From the NCBI GenBank assembly GCA_005406025.1, contig BGZK01000180.1, positions 434,001 through 498,000 of the forward strand: a DNA stretch of 64,000 bases, read 5' to 3'. The translations under genes were made by a program, and so were the position numbers. Below, piece after piece: positions 25,181-36,618 of this stretch; position 1 is the first letter of the stretch; every line of letters starts with the position of its first letter. The notes below the pieces were generated by a model. That model ran no database searches and was not told the origin of the DNA. It saw only the letters and a list, made by a program, of their open reading frames with translations. The stretch comes from Eumeta japonica. Its lineage: Eukaryota > Arthropoda > Insecta > Lepidoptera > Psychidae.

Positions 25181-25865
25181 CTATAAAAAACGAGCGAGGG
25201 TACAGTATGCATTACTGTGTCACCCGTACTACCGCTTATACATTGTACAAGTTTTTTGTATTACATGTCAAGTTCAATTTGTAGTTTAACGGTTTTTACG
25301 TATTTGGCGATAAACACATCAAATAAACTGAGATTGAATTCAAATTTAAGACTTTAAAATACGGAGGAAAAGTGAGAAGAAGCACAGGAAAAAACAAGAA
25401 ACTACTCTAAATTTTGTATATCGATGACCTAAGAGGAAGATTCTGAGAACGATGATGAATACTTGTGAATAGATTTGGTCACATATGTATAGACGTAAAA
25501 AGTTACGTCTTAACTCTACTACTATCACAAGGGGGACTTTTTTGTATGGGAAATGTGCACGAAATTCATGTATCACGTCGTTCGCATTGCTGCCACAATG
25601 ACGAAAAATACAGATTGCTGCGCTGTCAGTTCGAAAGCCGGGCTAAGCGCGCACGAATTCACCGCCGGTACGATAAAAGGTAGTTATCCTTGTAATACGT
25701 CGTATTACGATTTATGAGGTCAAACCAGTCCTAAAGTGAAAATATCGTTGATAAGAATGTAACAAAGTAAAATATTTTCATTGGATCACTATAAGCCGTG
25801 TCTTTGAATACTAATTTACGCCAAATTTAGATATTGGCAAAACCTATTTATCAGCCCATTATAAT
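25181..25865. other. Intergenic, nothing recognised
   Basis: No convincing gene. The short frames at 25346-25576 and 25465-25683 overlap on opposite strands and carry no motif. Confidence 0.4.
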
Positions 25866-25869
25866 TATA

Positions 25870-26490
25870 AGATGACAGATGATGATAAAAAGTGAGAGAG
25901 TGTGAAACAAGTAAAAGAGTTTGTAGTCTTCGATAGTCTGTTTACAAATGATGCTAAGCATGATAGAGATATTGAAAGGAGAGTGATTGCGGAAAATAAA
26001 GCGAATGAGGAATTGCTTACTATTATGAATAGTAAAAGTGTCCCACAACAAGCGTGTTACATTCGAGTTCTCATTCCTACACATATGTACAGTAGTGAAA
26101 ATTGGGTATGACAAAAAAATTTGATAGTAGAATCAATGCGATGGAGATGCGATGTTTGCGTAATACGTTGAAAATAGATGTAGTAATAATGATGTGAGAG
26201 AGCGGTGTGGTTTGAAAGGAGATATAGTGAGTAGAGTAGAAAAAATACATTTTTGTGATTTACCCGTGTGTATGAAAGGTCGGCAAGGGATGCGCTAGAA
26301 AATCCTATGCAGACCAAATTGGTGGCATATTAAAAAAGTTAAATTTGAAGTACCCGAATTTGACGAGCTCGCATGAAAAGATTGATGGACGTTAGCGATA
26401 CAAGTGACATACGCACAGATTGGACCATGCGGAAATCTATAGTCTTTGCCCACCTTTCTAGGAAATAAGCGTGAATTTATATTATTATAA
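25870..26490 (+). pseudogene. RTE-type non-LTR retrotransposon, C-terminal fragment
   Basis: The plus strand reads HDRDIERRV, EELLTIMNSKSV, then VLIPTHMYSSENWV, a block after the RTE reverse transcriptase (usually YGSESW). Frameshifted text follows (AVEMRSLR-like; then YADQIGGI at about 26304; MDVSDTSD at about 26385), and the end is as at 7000-7150. The element is 5'-truncated and broken. Confidence 0.75.
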
Positions 26491-26839
26491 CGATTTGTTT
26501 AAAAGTCGCAAATACAATAATTTGCTAAGGAATGTATTCCGAACTCATATTTTATTGACTACGATCTTTATTACCGCTAAAAGTTATATATGAAATTGTT
26601 TAATACGAAAGTAAGTGTAGCTCGCATATATACACGTTGAACTTTAAATTAAGTGACTTAACTAAAATACATAAGTAAATTAAAAAGTAAATAAACAATA
26701 AACTAAAGATGATTGATTTTATGTTACTACAATGTCGCCCTTAGTCTTGCCTACTCCGAAACTCTCCTTTAAATTAGCATCATGGCCGCCTTAGAAAGCG
26801 ATAGATAGGGTTTGTATTATATAAGGCATAGAGTGTGGG

Positions 26840-29100
26840 TCACCTTTTTTGTTTCTGAGTCTCCCAACTTTCTTATGAAGGACTTTGTCTCATTGCCCCA
26901 TGGGCCAGCTGTTTCGCAAGTGACTGGTATAAAAGGCAAGTGTCTTTCAGAATGCTGTATTTTAAGCGATTTTGCTTGACCGCAAATTTGCCCCCAAAAA
27001 AAGCACTTGAAATAAGCTTTTGAGGTATTATTTAAGTAGGACGCTTCTAATGTGTAAATACATGTGGCAGATTAGGCAGCGCCTTCTTTGCAAGGAGATT
27101 AACTTTAATCCATCAGGTCGCTTACCATCCGAGCGCTTCAGACTAGAAGGCTCAAGCGTACATGGGATGTTGGCAGAAATCAGCGCCCGTCGAATGATAT
27201 CATTTAGGGCATGGTGACGCAGGAATCTACCGGAGCTACGTAGACAACCCAGCCCATGGTAGCCATTAGTCTCTACGGTTGAACCACATAAGAAAAAGTG
27301 TGGTTCGCAATCATTGCAGTCCAATCGAAGTACCACAGCCACTCAAAGAGAGTTGTCGTTTAGTAATGTGCCAAAATTTATTGAAGGTAGCAGATGCAAC
27401 CATACTCCTAATTCTAACGTAAGAAAAGCCTTCAGTCTAGCTTTATTAGTAGCGTCAGGTGCTTCCTCTAATAGAAATTTAAAGCTTGGTGCTTTCAGAA
27501 TATTGGCAGCAAGTTCTGTCACCCCTCGAGAAGACTTGAGAAAAGCAGGTAGGTTAATATCGCATAACCATCAGATGCCCAAATTGTCGTAACGTATCGG
27601 CAAAGTGGCTTGGATCCACTGGTTAACATCAAGAATGACGTTGAGAACACTTTCTACGGTCCGTCACATAGTTTCGTCGATTCCAGTAGAGTGTAAAGAA
27701 AATAACCACGTGGGGCAGGTGTAGGTTAAATATGTCAATCTAGGGGTTGAAAAGCATAAGCTTTATGTAAGCATAAGCTTTAAAGCGACATGTGCTGTAA
27801 CTTCTAGGAGGCGCTCAAAAGACTGTGAAAGAAATAATTTTCGTGATTCCAAATCCTTTGGGATAGCATTAAAGAAAATTGGAGAACCAAAAAGTTTAAA
27901 GTCCTCCCGGCTCGGTTCTTTGAGGCCGAGTACAATAAACTGGAATCGGGTCAAAGATGAGCGGGCATTGTTGCTACAAGCAAACAGCTCACGTTTATCC
28001 ATATTTACGTGTAAACACGGATTTCACTTTGGAATCAGGATAAGGATATCTTTTGTGATGGATTCCGGGTCTCTACTTAGTGTGCTGTCGTTCAGACAGT
28101 ACACATTGAGGGAGAAATGAGTCGTGTATATTACGTTTTGTATCGCTAAATTGAACAGGAGAATTGTGATGAAATGACATTTTTTCTATAGAAAATATTG
28201 CTTTCCGATGCATATGTTTTAAAAATGAAAAGACGCAGAGTTGGTAATTTTTCGCCTACTACACCTAAAATAACATCACCTTTTGGTGCTATTTAATGTG
28301 TTCTTAATGTCACTTTGATAATAAATTGCTAGCGTTCTCAAGAACTATGGAAGAGGCTTGGGTGGCATGAATTGCCGCTTTGCAACTAAAGCGAATACAT
28401 ATTTTGAGTTAGTGGGGTTGTAGACAAGACAACATTTCGTATTTTACGTGGTGACAGCAACCTTAGCCTCCAGCCTTTGGAAGGTATTATCTGCTGCAAT
28501 CGATCTAATGTCCCGGTCTTTTTTAGACTACGCACACAACGAAGCTCCATACGTAAAAAAACAAACGACAGAGTTTAGCTGGCCTCTAAGCAAGAAATTA
28601 TTCAGCCTGATGATAGTTTTGAGTAGACCGTAACAACGAGTCACCCGCAGATGATAAACAAAGTTCTTTAAGGTATTGAGGCCTGATTTCGTCTGGATCC
28701 ATGGTTGATCCATTATAAAAAATGTTAAGGGCGTTTAAAACATTCTTCACGTTAACAGATAATGTTGAGTATGAGGAATCTGGGATTGGTGAAAGAGTCA
28801 AATCTCATGAAGGTATGGTGTTTCTTTTTGAAAGGCGAGAGTGTTGATTCACATTTTTCTGCTCTTTATCTGTCTAAAATTAAAAGACGGACAGCTCCTT
28901 TCATACCACTTTCGTAAATGTTGTATTGGATAGCTTTATCAACTGATAGTGGACGAGCGTTTTTAGGCTGGTTAGAAAAATATTCAGAGTTGTCCTGAAT
29001 ATTACGTTTAACCTTTTTCCCGAGAATGTTATAGTTATCGTTCTCAGGAATTTTGAAATTGCAAAGGCAAAAGAGAAAAGGATAAACCAGTCATTGCCTT
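26840..29100 (-). pseudogene. Long decayed non-LTR retrotransposon (reverse transcriptase)
   Basis: The minus strand from about 29100 down reads SVDKAIQYNIYESGMKGAVR, MDPDEIRPQYLKEL, NSVVCFFTYGASLCA, then EPSREDFKLFGSPIF and VTAHVALKLML. The C-terminal block follows: HGLGCLRSSGRFLRHHALND with IIRRALISANIPCTLEPS and SDGKRPDGLKLI. The order agrees with an apparently single-ORF retroelement with its domains in sequence. The YASKSYLF region is very degraded here but readable in the sister copy at 4390-5215. Many frameshifts and stops. The clade is not assigned with certainty. Confidence 0.8.
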
Positions 29101-29601
29101 AATTAATTTGAATGCATTTTTAAATAATTTCGGGTAAAGTTGTTTGTAGTTGAAGTAGTTAGAGGCACTGGTACTTATATTGGGCATTTAGATATTCATT
29201 ATTAGTCACCAGTGGGACATGCTGGGAAGTGATCAAACTGGAGTCCCAGGACGGAATGCCTTTATACATGTGGCCAAAGTGTATTTTAGGGTGGAGCACG
29301 GATGTATGGCGAAATTTTTTTTTTTCAAATTCAGATTTCTAAGTGCGGGGGATTTATGCCTTACGTAAAAACAGAAACGTATACCAATTATAATAAGAAT
29401 CGAAAATGGTTTTCTACCTCCGAATCGCCTCTAAAGTTTAGAATTTCTTGAAAAAACTGCCTTCATTTTTCAAATCTATAGTAAGTATAAATTAGGGAAA
29501 AAAGGATGTGAAATAAAACACGATGCTATAATCAGACACGTAAGAATGTAATAAATGCAAAAAGAAATACAAGTAACTTAAAAAAAAATTTAGAAACATC
29601 T

Positions 29602-30171
29602 TCAATTTGGTTTAAAATGACATTTTGAATCGAATTTTGGCGTTTTAGCTCTTGACTCCAATTTTGCCTTTATGGAATCTAATCGCGATTTTATGGTACA
29701 CTGAGAAATAGCTGCTTCAGTTGTGATCTTCACAGCCCGTTCTACAGCTTGGGTATGGCACGGAAGACGCAAAAATGATAACTGACCCTCGCCACCAGAC
29801 TGAACAATATAGGAGATTTCTTCTGTCGACAAGTTTTTAAAAATTGGTGGTTCAGTGATCTCTTTTTGCCAATTTATTATGTCAACATAATTTGATGCAT
29901 CAAAATTAATTTTGGGTACGTCAAAAAGCCGTGGAGTTTGTACAGCACTGCTTCGAGCCTTCAAAATTCGCCGGGCACTTTTGTTAGCACAGGATTCGTT
30001 TCTAATAGGCTCATCGGTGTCGGAAGAAAAAGAAGAGGCGCTGATATCCAAATTAACAGATAACGTATTTTTACTCGTAATGTTATCGGGGCGATGGTGT
30101 CGTTTTAGCTTCCTCTCCTGATTTATTTGATTTTTTTTAGTAATAGTAATATCGACTCTGCCAATTCTCAT
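29602..30171 (-). pseudogene. Transposase-derived ORF, N- and C-terminal parts fused, core missing
   Basis: This 189-residue frame opens with a basic section (MRIGRVDITITKKNQ). After a serine-rich linker it passes directly into what I take to be the C-terminal part of the same transposase family: FDVPKINFDASNYVDIINWQ, then LPCHTQAVERAVKITTEA. The last block pairs with VNDTAERAVKLM in the related element at 50144-52030. The central region that should hold the catalytic residues and the CxxH block is absent, so this looks like an in-frame internal deletion. It carries no stop over 189 codons, although it is too short to be an active transposase. Confidence 0.65.
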
Positions 30172-30279
30172 TTTTTGATCGGTTCTTTGGTCAATTAAAA
30201 AGGCCTGTTCACGTTTTGGGACCTTCTTTTCTCTTGGACACGTGCAACAGTTAAAATCTTTGCATTTGCAAGCCGATAT

Positions 30280-30627
30280 TTAAAAAAGTAACTTTTTATT
30301 TTGTATAAAACTTTCCGTCTTTTGCTGGGAATTGTTTTTCATTGACTTAAGAAGATTTTTTCGTTTCTCGTGATAAGCTTTTAACATCTGAATTATTCTG
30401 GTACTAGTCACTGTTGGTAAAGATGCCACTTGCCATATGCTTTCGATTTCTGGCACGATTTTGTCGGCGATTTCTGAAAATTTGGGCTCCTTTTTACTCG
30501 TCTTCATACTGAGCCTTGTCCATTCGTAATGTTTCACAATATCTTCGTAAGTTGGTAAAGCATTCCTTTTTAACTCACAACATTCACCAAATATTGGGCA
30601 TTTAGAAGCACTACGTGTTTTTTCCAT
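30280..30627 (-). pseudogene. Transposase N-terminal ORF of the hAT-like element
   Basis: The 115 residues include a CPIFGECCELK motif near the start, then LPTYEDIVKHYEW and KFSEIADKIVPEIESIWQVA. This is a probable helical N-terminal domain of the same transposase. A stop separates it from a cysteine-rich stretch (CKCKDFNCCTC) at about 30230-30275, which leads on to the 29602-30171 frame. Confidence 0.6.
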
Positions 30628-32020
30628 GTCAAAAGTACTATTTAGAGGTTATGTTATTTAGATAACCGCGCGCGTCAGTTCACCTCGTAAAACAATAGTG
30701 CACTGACCCGCGCGACACGCGTGCTAATTTTCCTGCTTGACAACCCGCCGCTCAGAGTGATAGTTAGTACTAATTATTATTTTTTTACTAAAATAGAGTA
30801 TATAACAGATTATTTGAGATAGTAAAATGAGAAAGTTTATTAAGATTTTATACAAATAAAATTTTGCAAACTCCTGCCTAAAATGTGCCTTTTCTAAAAG
30901 TTCATTGATCTTTCGGAGGTAGATGTACTTGTTTATATTATATAATATTTTACAAGTGTATGCTTGAGCTCTAAAGGCATAAACTTTTTACAATTAGAAA
31001 TTAAAAATGCACAAAAAAAAATTTCGCTCCACCCTAGTGTATATAGAGGTTCCCCGGATCGGTATATAATTTAGATGATTCTGAGCATTACTGCCCAGAA
31101 TCACTGTCTGCATTTTCCTGAGGATGTGCGTAGTTGGCATGAAATGTACGTAAAAATAACAATATTATTATATTAGCGGACTAAGACAAGCAATTAACAC
31201 TTACTTAGGTGTTCGATATCTGTTAATAGCCTCGAATCAATATTCAATTCTTTGAATTCATAGTGAAGGGATAGATTTGAGGGTCAGCGGTGGGTTGCAT
31301 GCTGCATGTTGATGATGTTGCAGGCAAGCGTGTATTCCTAAGACTCTAAAACATCAATCCGACGAAAACTCGATTTTAGAAAATCAGATTGAAATAGTAT
31401 CTGTTCGAATTATTATAATTTACCAATTTTCATAACGGGAATTAATCGCGTTAGTGAAGCCTTCGCCTTGAAAGTCCTCACGAACAGCTCCGATTTTGAT
31501 GATTTTTTATTTGTTTTTTTATATTATTTAAAATCAGAAACCTTTTGGAGTAGGGACAGAACTATTTCTATTTTTTAAACAATACTTTCGATATTTATAA
31601 AAAAAAACAGTTTGGTCTTTATTTTTTTTGTAAAAAAATCTTCATATATTAATTTTAGTGTAGCAAATAGTCGTTAAAAATTTTTTTTAATAATAATTCA
31701 ATATTTAAATCATAAAAAAATATGTATGTGTAACGTGCATACGTTACAAATATTTGATTTTTCTTACACATACATAGTAAATATAATATTTTAAGTTATA
31801 TTAGTAAGTTTTCTGAGGTATAAATACTATTCGTACAGTATAAATTAATTGGCTTTTTTGTTGTTTAAGTACTCCCTATCTCTTCAAAAAATTCAAGGTC
31901 TAAGAACAGATGTCTGACTAATTTTACAATTTTACTGCTTACTTCACTCATTATTAATTTGCTTTTAGAAATAACTGCACGTTTCGAAAAGTCTTTAGTA
32001 TTAATTTTAAATAAAATAAT

Positions 32021-32089
32021 GACTCCACTCAATATTATTTTTATTATAATTAATTATTATTGATATAAAAAATAATATTGTGTGGAGTC
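32021..32089. repeat. 69-bp hairpin inside the TIR element
   Basis: GACTCCACTCAATATTATTTT pairs with AAAATAATATTGTGTGGAGTC with one mismatch; the loop is AT-only. Confidence 0.85.
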
Positions 32090-32094
32090 AAGCC

Positions 32095-32884
32095 GAATTG
32101 ACGCTGATCGATTAATTGTGCAATCAGCTTTAGATTGTTCCTTTCTTCATGTAATTGTTGTAGCAGAGGATATTGATGTCTTAATATTATTGATGGCGTT
32201 ATCACCTGATGATAAAGATTTTTTTTCCATTAAAAAATAATGCCTTGCAACGAGTTTATTGAACAAAAACAATATTCGAGGAATATTTAAATATTAGAAA
32301 AGAGCATCTGTTTTTTATTCCTGCACACACTGAATGTGATACTACATCCGCTTTCTATAACAAGGGTAAAAACAGTTTTATTAAAGTTTTTGATGATAAT
32401 CAGAAGTTATGTGTAGCAGCTGAAAATTTTATGGTTGAAGAGCAAAGTGAAGATGTCGTTTTTAAAGACGATATTAATCGTATTCTCACAATGTATGGTG
32501 CTAAAACTGCCAAAAAATTGAATGAATTGCGATACAAACGTTTCATACCATCAGCTTCAAAAAAAAAGCGTTCAAGTTAATTTGTTACCTTCAACAGAAG
32601 ATGCAGCAAAATAGCATATTAAGAGAGTCTTCTTGCAACTTCAGCAATGGAAAAATAATTACTCAATACCTCCTGAAGAATGGGGTTGGCTAAAAGACAA
32701 TTATTTAAAACCAATCAAAATGACACAACCAGCAGCACGTAACGACGTTTTAAAATTAATATTTTGCTTTCGCAAAACAGGATGCGGTTCAGCGTGTGGT
32801 TGCAGAAAATGTGGTCTTTATTGTTTACCAGCCTGCATTGTTTGCTGTGGAAATGACTGCAGTAACCACCCACCATTTGAATGA
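32095..32884 (+). pseudogene. Transposon ORF with cysteine-rich (CXC-like) C-terminus
   Basis: Broken plus-strand text begins around 32130 (SALDCSFLHVIVVVAEDIDV, LMALSPDDKDFF) and passes through several frameshifts. It ends in an open stretch, 32633-32884, with PPEEWGWLKDN and a closing cysteine array CGSACGCRKCGLYCLPACIV, then CCGNDCSN. The spacing CxCRKxGLxCxxxC resembles CXC (tesmin/TSO1-like) zinc clusters. The AEDIDV block looks like an acidic motif of a nuclease-like core, but I cannot assign catalytic residues. It lies within 80-base TIRs, so it is read as a transposon protein and not a host gene. Confidence 0.6.
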
Positions 32885-33249
32885 TACCAGATGAAATCCC
32901 CGAAATGCAAAATATGAATGAAAATTAAATTGACTTTTTTTTATATGTAAAATAATGAATTTCCTAGTCAATAAATATTTCATATTTTGGTTCACAAATT
33001 AATTTCATGTCATTATTACATAGATAAAACTTATAGGTAATTATTTATAATCTTTATTACATATCCAATTTTTAAATGGATATCGTATTATAATTTTTTT
33101 TTGTGCATAAATATCATAAGCACTATTCAAGCAATATAAATAATTCCGTACCTCTCCAAAAGGTTTCTGATTTTAAATAATATAAAAAAACACAATAAAA
33201 AAAATCATTAAAATCGGTGCTGTTCTTGAGGACTTCCGAAGATTGGCTA

Positions 33250-34715
33250 TTTTATGTATTCATTGATGCGACTAAATTTAAAAATACGTATAAAATGTAA
33301 TGTAGTTAAAGTTCATGTGGCACCCGACATCTAACAAGGAGGATATACGAGTCAAGGTTCACTGTGTTTTAGCATAATCTGCGTGAGTGAAAGCAGGTAG
33401 GTACTTTCTTCAATGTTCTAAAACATTTAGACTGAATAGCCACTCACAGAGAAGGTGACGATATTTTTGACGAAGTACCGGAACAGGTACTGACAGAAAG
33501 ACCGGAGTTGAATCGGAGGAATCGATCGTTGGAATCGGTTCAAAATGATGGAGAACAAGATTGATTAATAAGTAAGAGATGATAAGTTCGTATGTTCACA
33601 TGTGCAAAGCCGCAGACGGAAACTAGTAAATAAATGATAAAATCTTTTAAATTTATAATCATAAAATTAAATGTCATTAATTTCTTATGTAATTTATAGA
33701 TAAGCTTCATTGCATTCAATTCATTCATAATTCAAACATTCATTCATCACGTCCATTACGACATACAAATAATACAATACATGTCTCACAGTGCCGATCA
33801 ATGGATGACCTTCGGGTTGTTTTCAATAACAACGACGCTTCAAGATTCCTAACACTAGATGACTAAAGGTCAATTTGTAGTTTAGTCACGAGATAAGATT
33901 GGCTCAATGATTTTATTATTTCTGCGACTGCGTTGCATGTTAGATCTTAATTTCCTGTATCAAATTTACACCGGATTCCAATTTCCATTGCATAATAAAA
34001 TAAAAAGAGGATATATATAGCAAGTACAGAGCAAAATAAAAGAAATATTTACTACTTGTCATGAAATCTGTGGAAACGCAAAAGTATTAAAGACAAAATT
34101 CGGTAGATAGCTCGTTTAAACAACTTACGTCTGCTAAGAGAGAATAACTTGATCATTATGATAATAAAATATGGGGTATAAGTTTGTATGGAAGTCCCAT
34201 TATCTTCCAAGTTGAAAACATGTAAATTAATATTTTGACTTTTGTTTAGAAATTAAAAATAATGTGATTCATTGCTTTGAAAATATTTACCCTTACACTA
34301 CTAAATTAGAAGAAGATTGTCCATATGTGAGTGCGGTCATTTGTAAGTTAATCATTATACATGAACATAGGTATTATTATTAAGTTTTCTGTCAAAAAAA
34401 ATTAAGACAAGGAACGCTATAAATCTTAATATTCGTAGTATATGAAATAATATCATTATAGTGAGTGTATGACACGGACATTTGACGTAATTTGCGTCTT
34501 ACTTATCTTCATTTTTAGATAAAGTCTGACTAAAACTCCGGAGCATGACGCTAATATTTTGTGTTCCGTAGCTTTATCAGCGTAAAATATTATTTTTATC
34601 TATAATGGTAATATTAACGAAAGACAAAACAGTACGGAATGACATAATAGCTTTTTTATTTATTTACTTTGAGTACATCCGATTATATGTTAATGAGAAT
34701 TGCGAGTAATAGATA
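33250..34715. other. Intergenic, nothing recognised
   Basis: AT-rich DNA upstream of gene 2. A short GGAATCG-rich patch at 33495-33540 is low complexity. Confidence 0.45.
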
Positions 34716-34720
34716 ACCTC

Positions 34721-34825
34721 TATAAATAACGAAGTATCTATTTACGCTACAAACAAGTTCAGAACGTTTCTTGTCGCGTTTGAAGGCCGACACGTGTGTG
34801 TTTTGTGCGCCCGCGCCGTTGTGAT
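34721..34825 (+). promoter_or_regulatory. Likely promoter and non-coding first exon of gene 2
   Basis: CTATAAATAA at about 34721 is followed some 35 bases later by an initiator-like TTCAGA (34758). After it come CTTGTCGCGTTTGAAGG and CCGACACGTGTGTG, a block shared in diverged form with the upstream region of gene 3 and with 63355-63400. A donor-like GTAAAA follows at 34826. It would be spliced to the acceptor TTTCAG at 36611-36616. CACGTG is an E-box-type core for bHLH factors such as AhR/ARNT relatives, but its use here is inference. Confidence 0.45.
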
Positions 34826-35164
34826 GTAAAAATTTAATATAAGTCACTGTTTATATATTTAGATAAAATATAAAAAAATATATATTTAAATTTAAAGAAC
34901 TATTGGTTAATAAAACAAACCAGAACCAACACATTAAACAACTTTTTTGGTAAGTAGAGATGTGAATATAATATATGAGTAGTTTGAGTAGTAAATACTA
35001 TATAGAATGAATCGGTTATAGATTTGATCGCTATTAAAATTGTAATGTATAGAGTTCAGAATGTTTGTCGCTGTTTACATAAATTTGTTCCCGATTAGAT
35101 GTTATCGCTAGGCCGTAACCTTAAATAAAATCGTCTATTTAGTAGAGACAATAGTCGGAATTCT

Positions 35165-35400
35165 AATACAACAACCCGGATCGAACGCATTAAACTCGTC
35201 CATAAGTACATAGCTGTGGGTATGGAAAGGTATCATCCCGTCGGCGACACTAGTCGTCAGGGGCCCCGAGTAGGGCCGGCGTGGAGGGCTTAGTCACCGA
35301 CGGCAGGCACCTCATCAATGAGTCGATGAGTAATGAAGCGCAGCTATTGCTACTAGCGCATACGAAAAATGAAATAGCAGTGCGCGTGGCTTCAAATTAT
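35165..35400. other. GC-rich island in the presumed 5' UTR intron of gene 2
   Basis: GGGGCCCCGAGTAGGGCCGG and neighbouring sequence stand out from AT-rich surroundings. No coding potential or known repeat was recognised. It could be a regulatory island or a fragment of a mobile element. Confidence 0.35.
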
Positions 35401-36618
35401 AGGACGTAAACGACAAACTGCATAAAATTCGTTTAAAATAAAACGGGGCTAATAAATGTAAAACTGTTTCACCAGTTTCTTAAGAACTGTCAGTAGTAAC
35501 ATTATCCTGAAAAAGCCGATTCTGAACAAATGCTAAAAAGGAAAATTATCAGGGTCTGTTTTGAATTTTAATTCTATCGAGAAAATTTTGTTCAGTAAAA
35601 TACTCTTTATGCAGTATACTAATGTAAATGTTTAAAAAACATACCTAAAAATGAAACTCGTAACACATGCATTTTATGAGAACGAGGAAAATCAAAATTC
35701 TGTTTTTAGTAATACAGTTATCATCACTTTAAGCTTCAAGCCTGTTCTGAAATAAAAAAGATTGCGCGACGGTCCGCTTCAACGTGGGGCTTATTGAAAC
35801 AAACTAAAACAAAAATAACATTGTTTTAAATCATAATTGTAAATAACCATGTTTACTTTCTTTGAAGAACGACACTACGGAATTCTCGTTCATCGAAAAA
35901 TATAACTGCTACAGTGTTTTATTTTATTTAAATTTAACGAAATCTGTAAAAGAGCACTGTGGTATGTGGACAGAGAAACGGAGAAGCAAATATTCCATGA
36001 GTGTTCCCAATTTGAAACGTTAGTGTAAAACTATAAATATTGAAATGATATAAATTTTATACTACTCAGAGAACTAAAAGTTGCTTGCTGTTTAGTAATA
36101 AATATTTTCCTAACTCTTTTAACAGACATTTATTGTTCGAATTATTTTTAATCTCAATTTTCTTTCTGATCTATATATATATGCCTGTATTGCCTTGGAC
36201 GACTGAATATCGAAATTTATTACTCTCAGCGCGTCTACCTTCATGCTCGTGCTGGGGTAGTTGCGACATTTGATGATCACAGGCTTGGCCCAACGATTAC
36301 AAATTATTCCGAAGAGAAAAAACCACTCGCACCGCACTGCTGCTAACTTCGACTTAAACAAGTCATAAAGAAATTATTTCTATTAACGATTGTATTACTA
36401 TTATTATTAACACTATACTATTGCTACTATTATGTGACAGTAGTGTCATAATGCTCTTTTCACACAAGCACGTATATTATTTAGTACACAGCGTGGTGAA
36501 TTCTTAATATCATCTAAACTATTTTATTACATAGTTGCAGTTAAACGTCAAAAATAGATTTTAGAAAACGATAGAAAACGCGGTGATAAGCTACATCGAT
36601 TTAAATACTGTTTCAGAA

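Larger units (their letters stand above)
29279..31044 (-). mobile_element. hAT-like DNA transposon with TIRs and 8-bp target duplication, internally deleted
   Basis: The element spans 29287-31036. The left end TAGGGTGGAGC is exactly inverted at the right end (GCTCCACCCTA), and both ends continue with a GCGAAATTTTTTTTT block inward. Directly outside lie GTGTATTT (29279-29286) and GTGTATAT (31037-31044), an 8-bp target duplication with one mismatch, as made by hAT-type elements. Two minus-strand frames lie inside (30280-30627 and 29602-30171). A related element with a TAGGGTG end is in intron 2 of gene 3. Confidence 0.8.
31462..33246 (+). mobile_element. TIR DNA element with long inverted ends
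   Basis: The left end 31470-31550 and the right end 33153-33238 are inverted copies of about 80 bases. Shared blocks include AAGTCCTCA, GAACAGC, CCGATTTT and AAATCAGAAACCTTTTGGAG. Inside, the plus strand carries the remains of one coding region (about 32100-32884) and a 69-bp palindrome. No target duplication could be fixed. The family is not named; it is a cut-and-paste type by its structure. Confidence 0.8.

Noticed and set aside
36583..36618. Open frame in front of the gene 2 ATG
   Set aside because: Same reasoning: it lies upstream of the TTTCAG acceptor and is intron.
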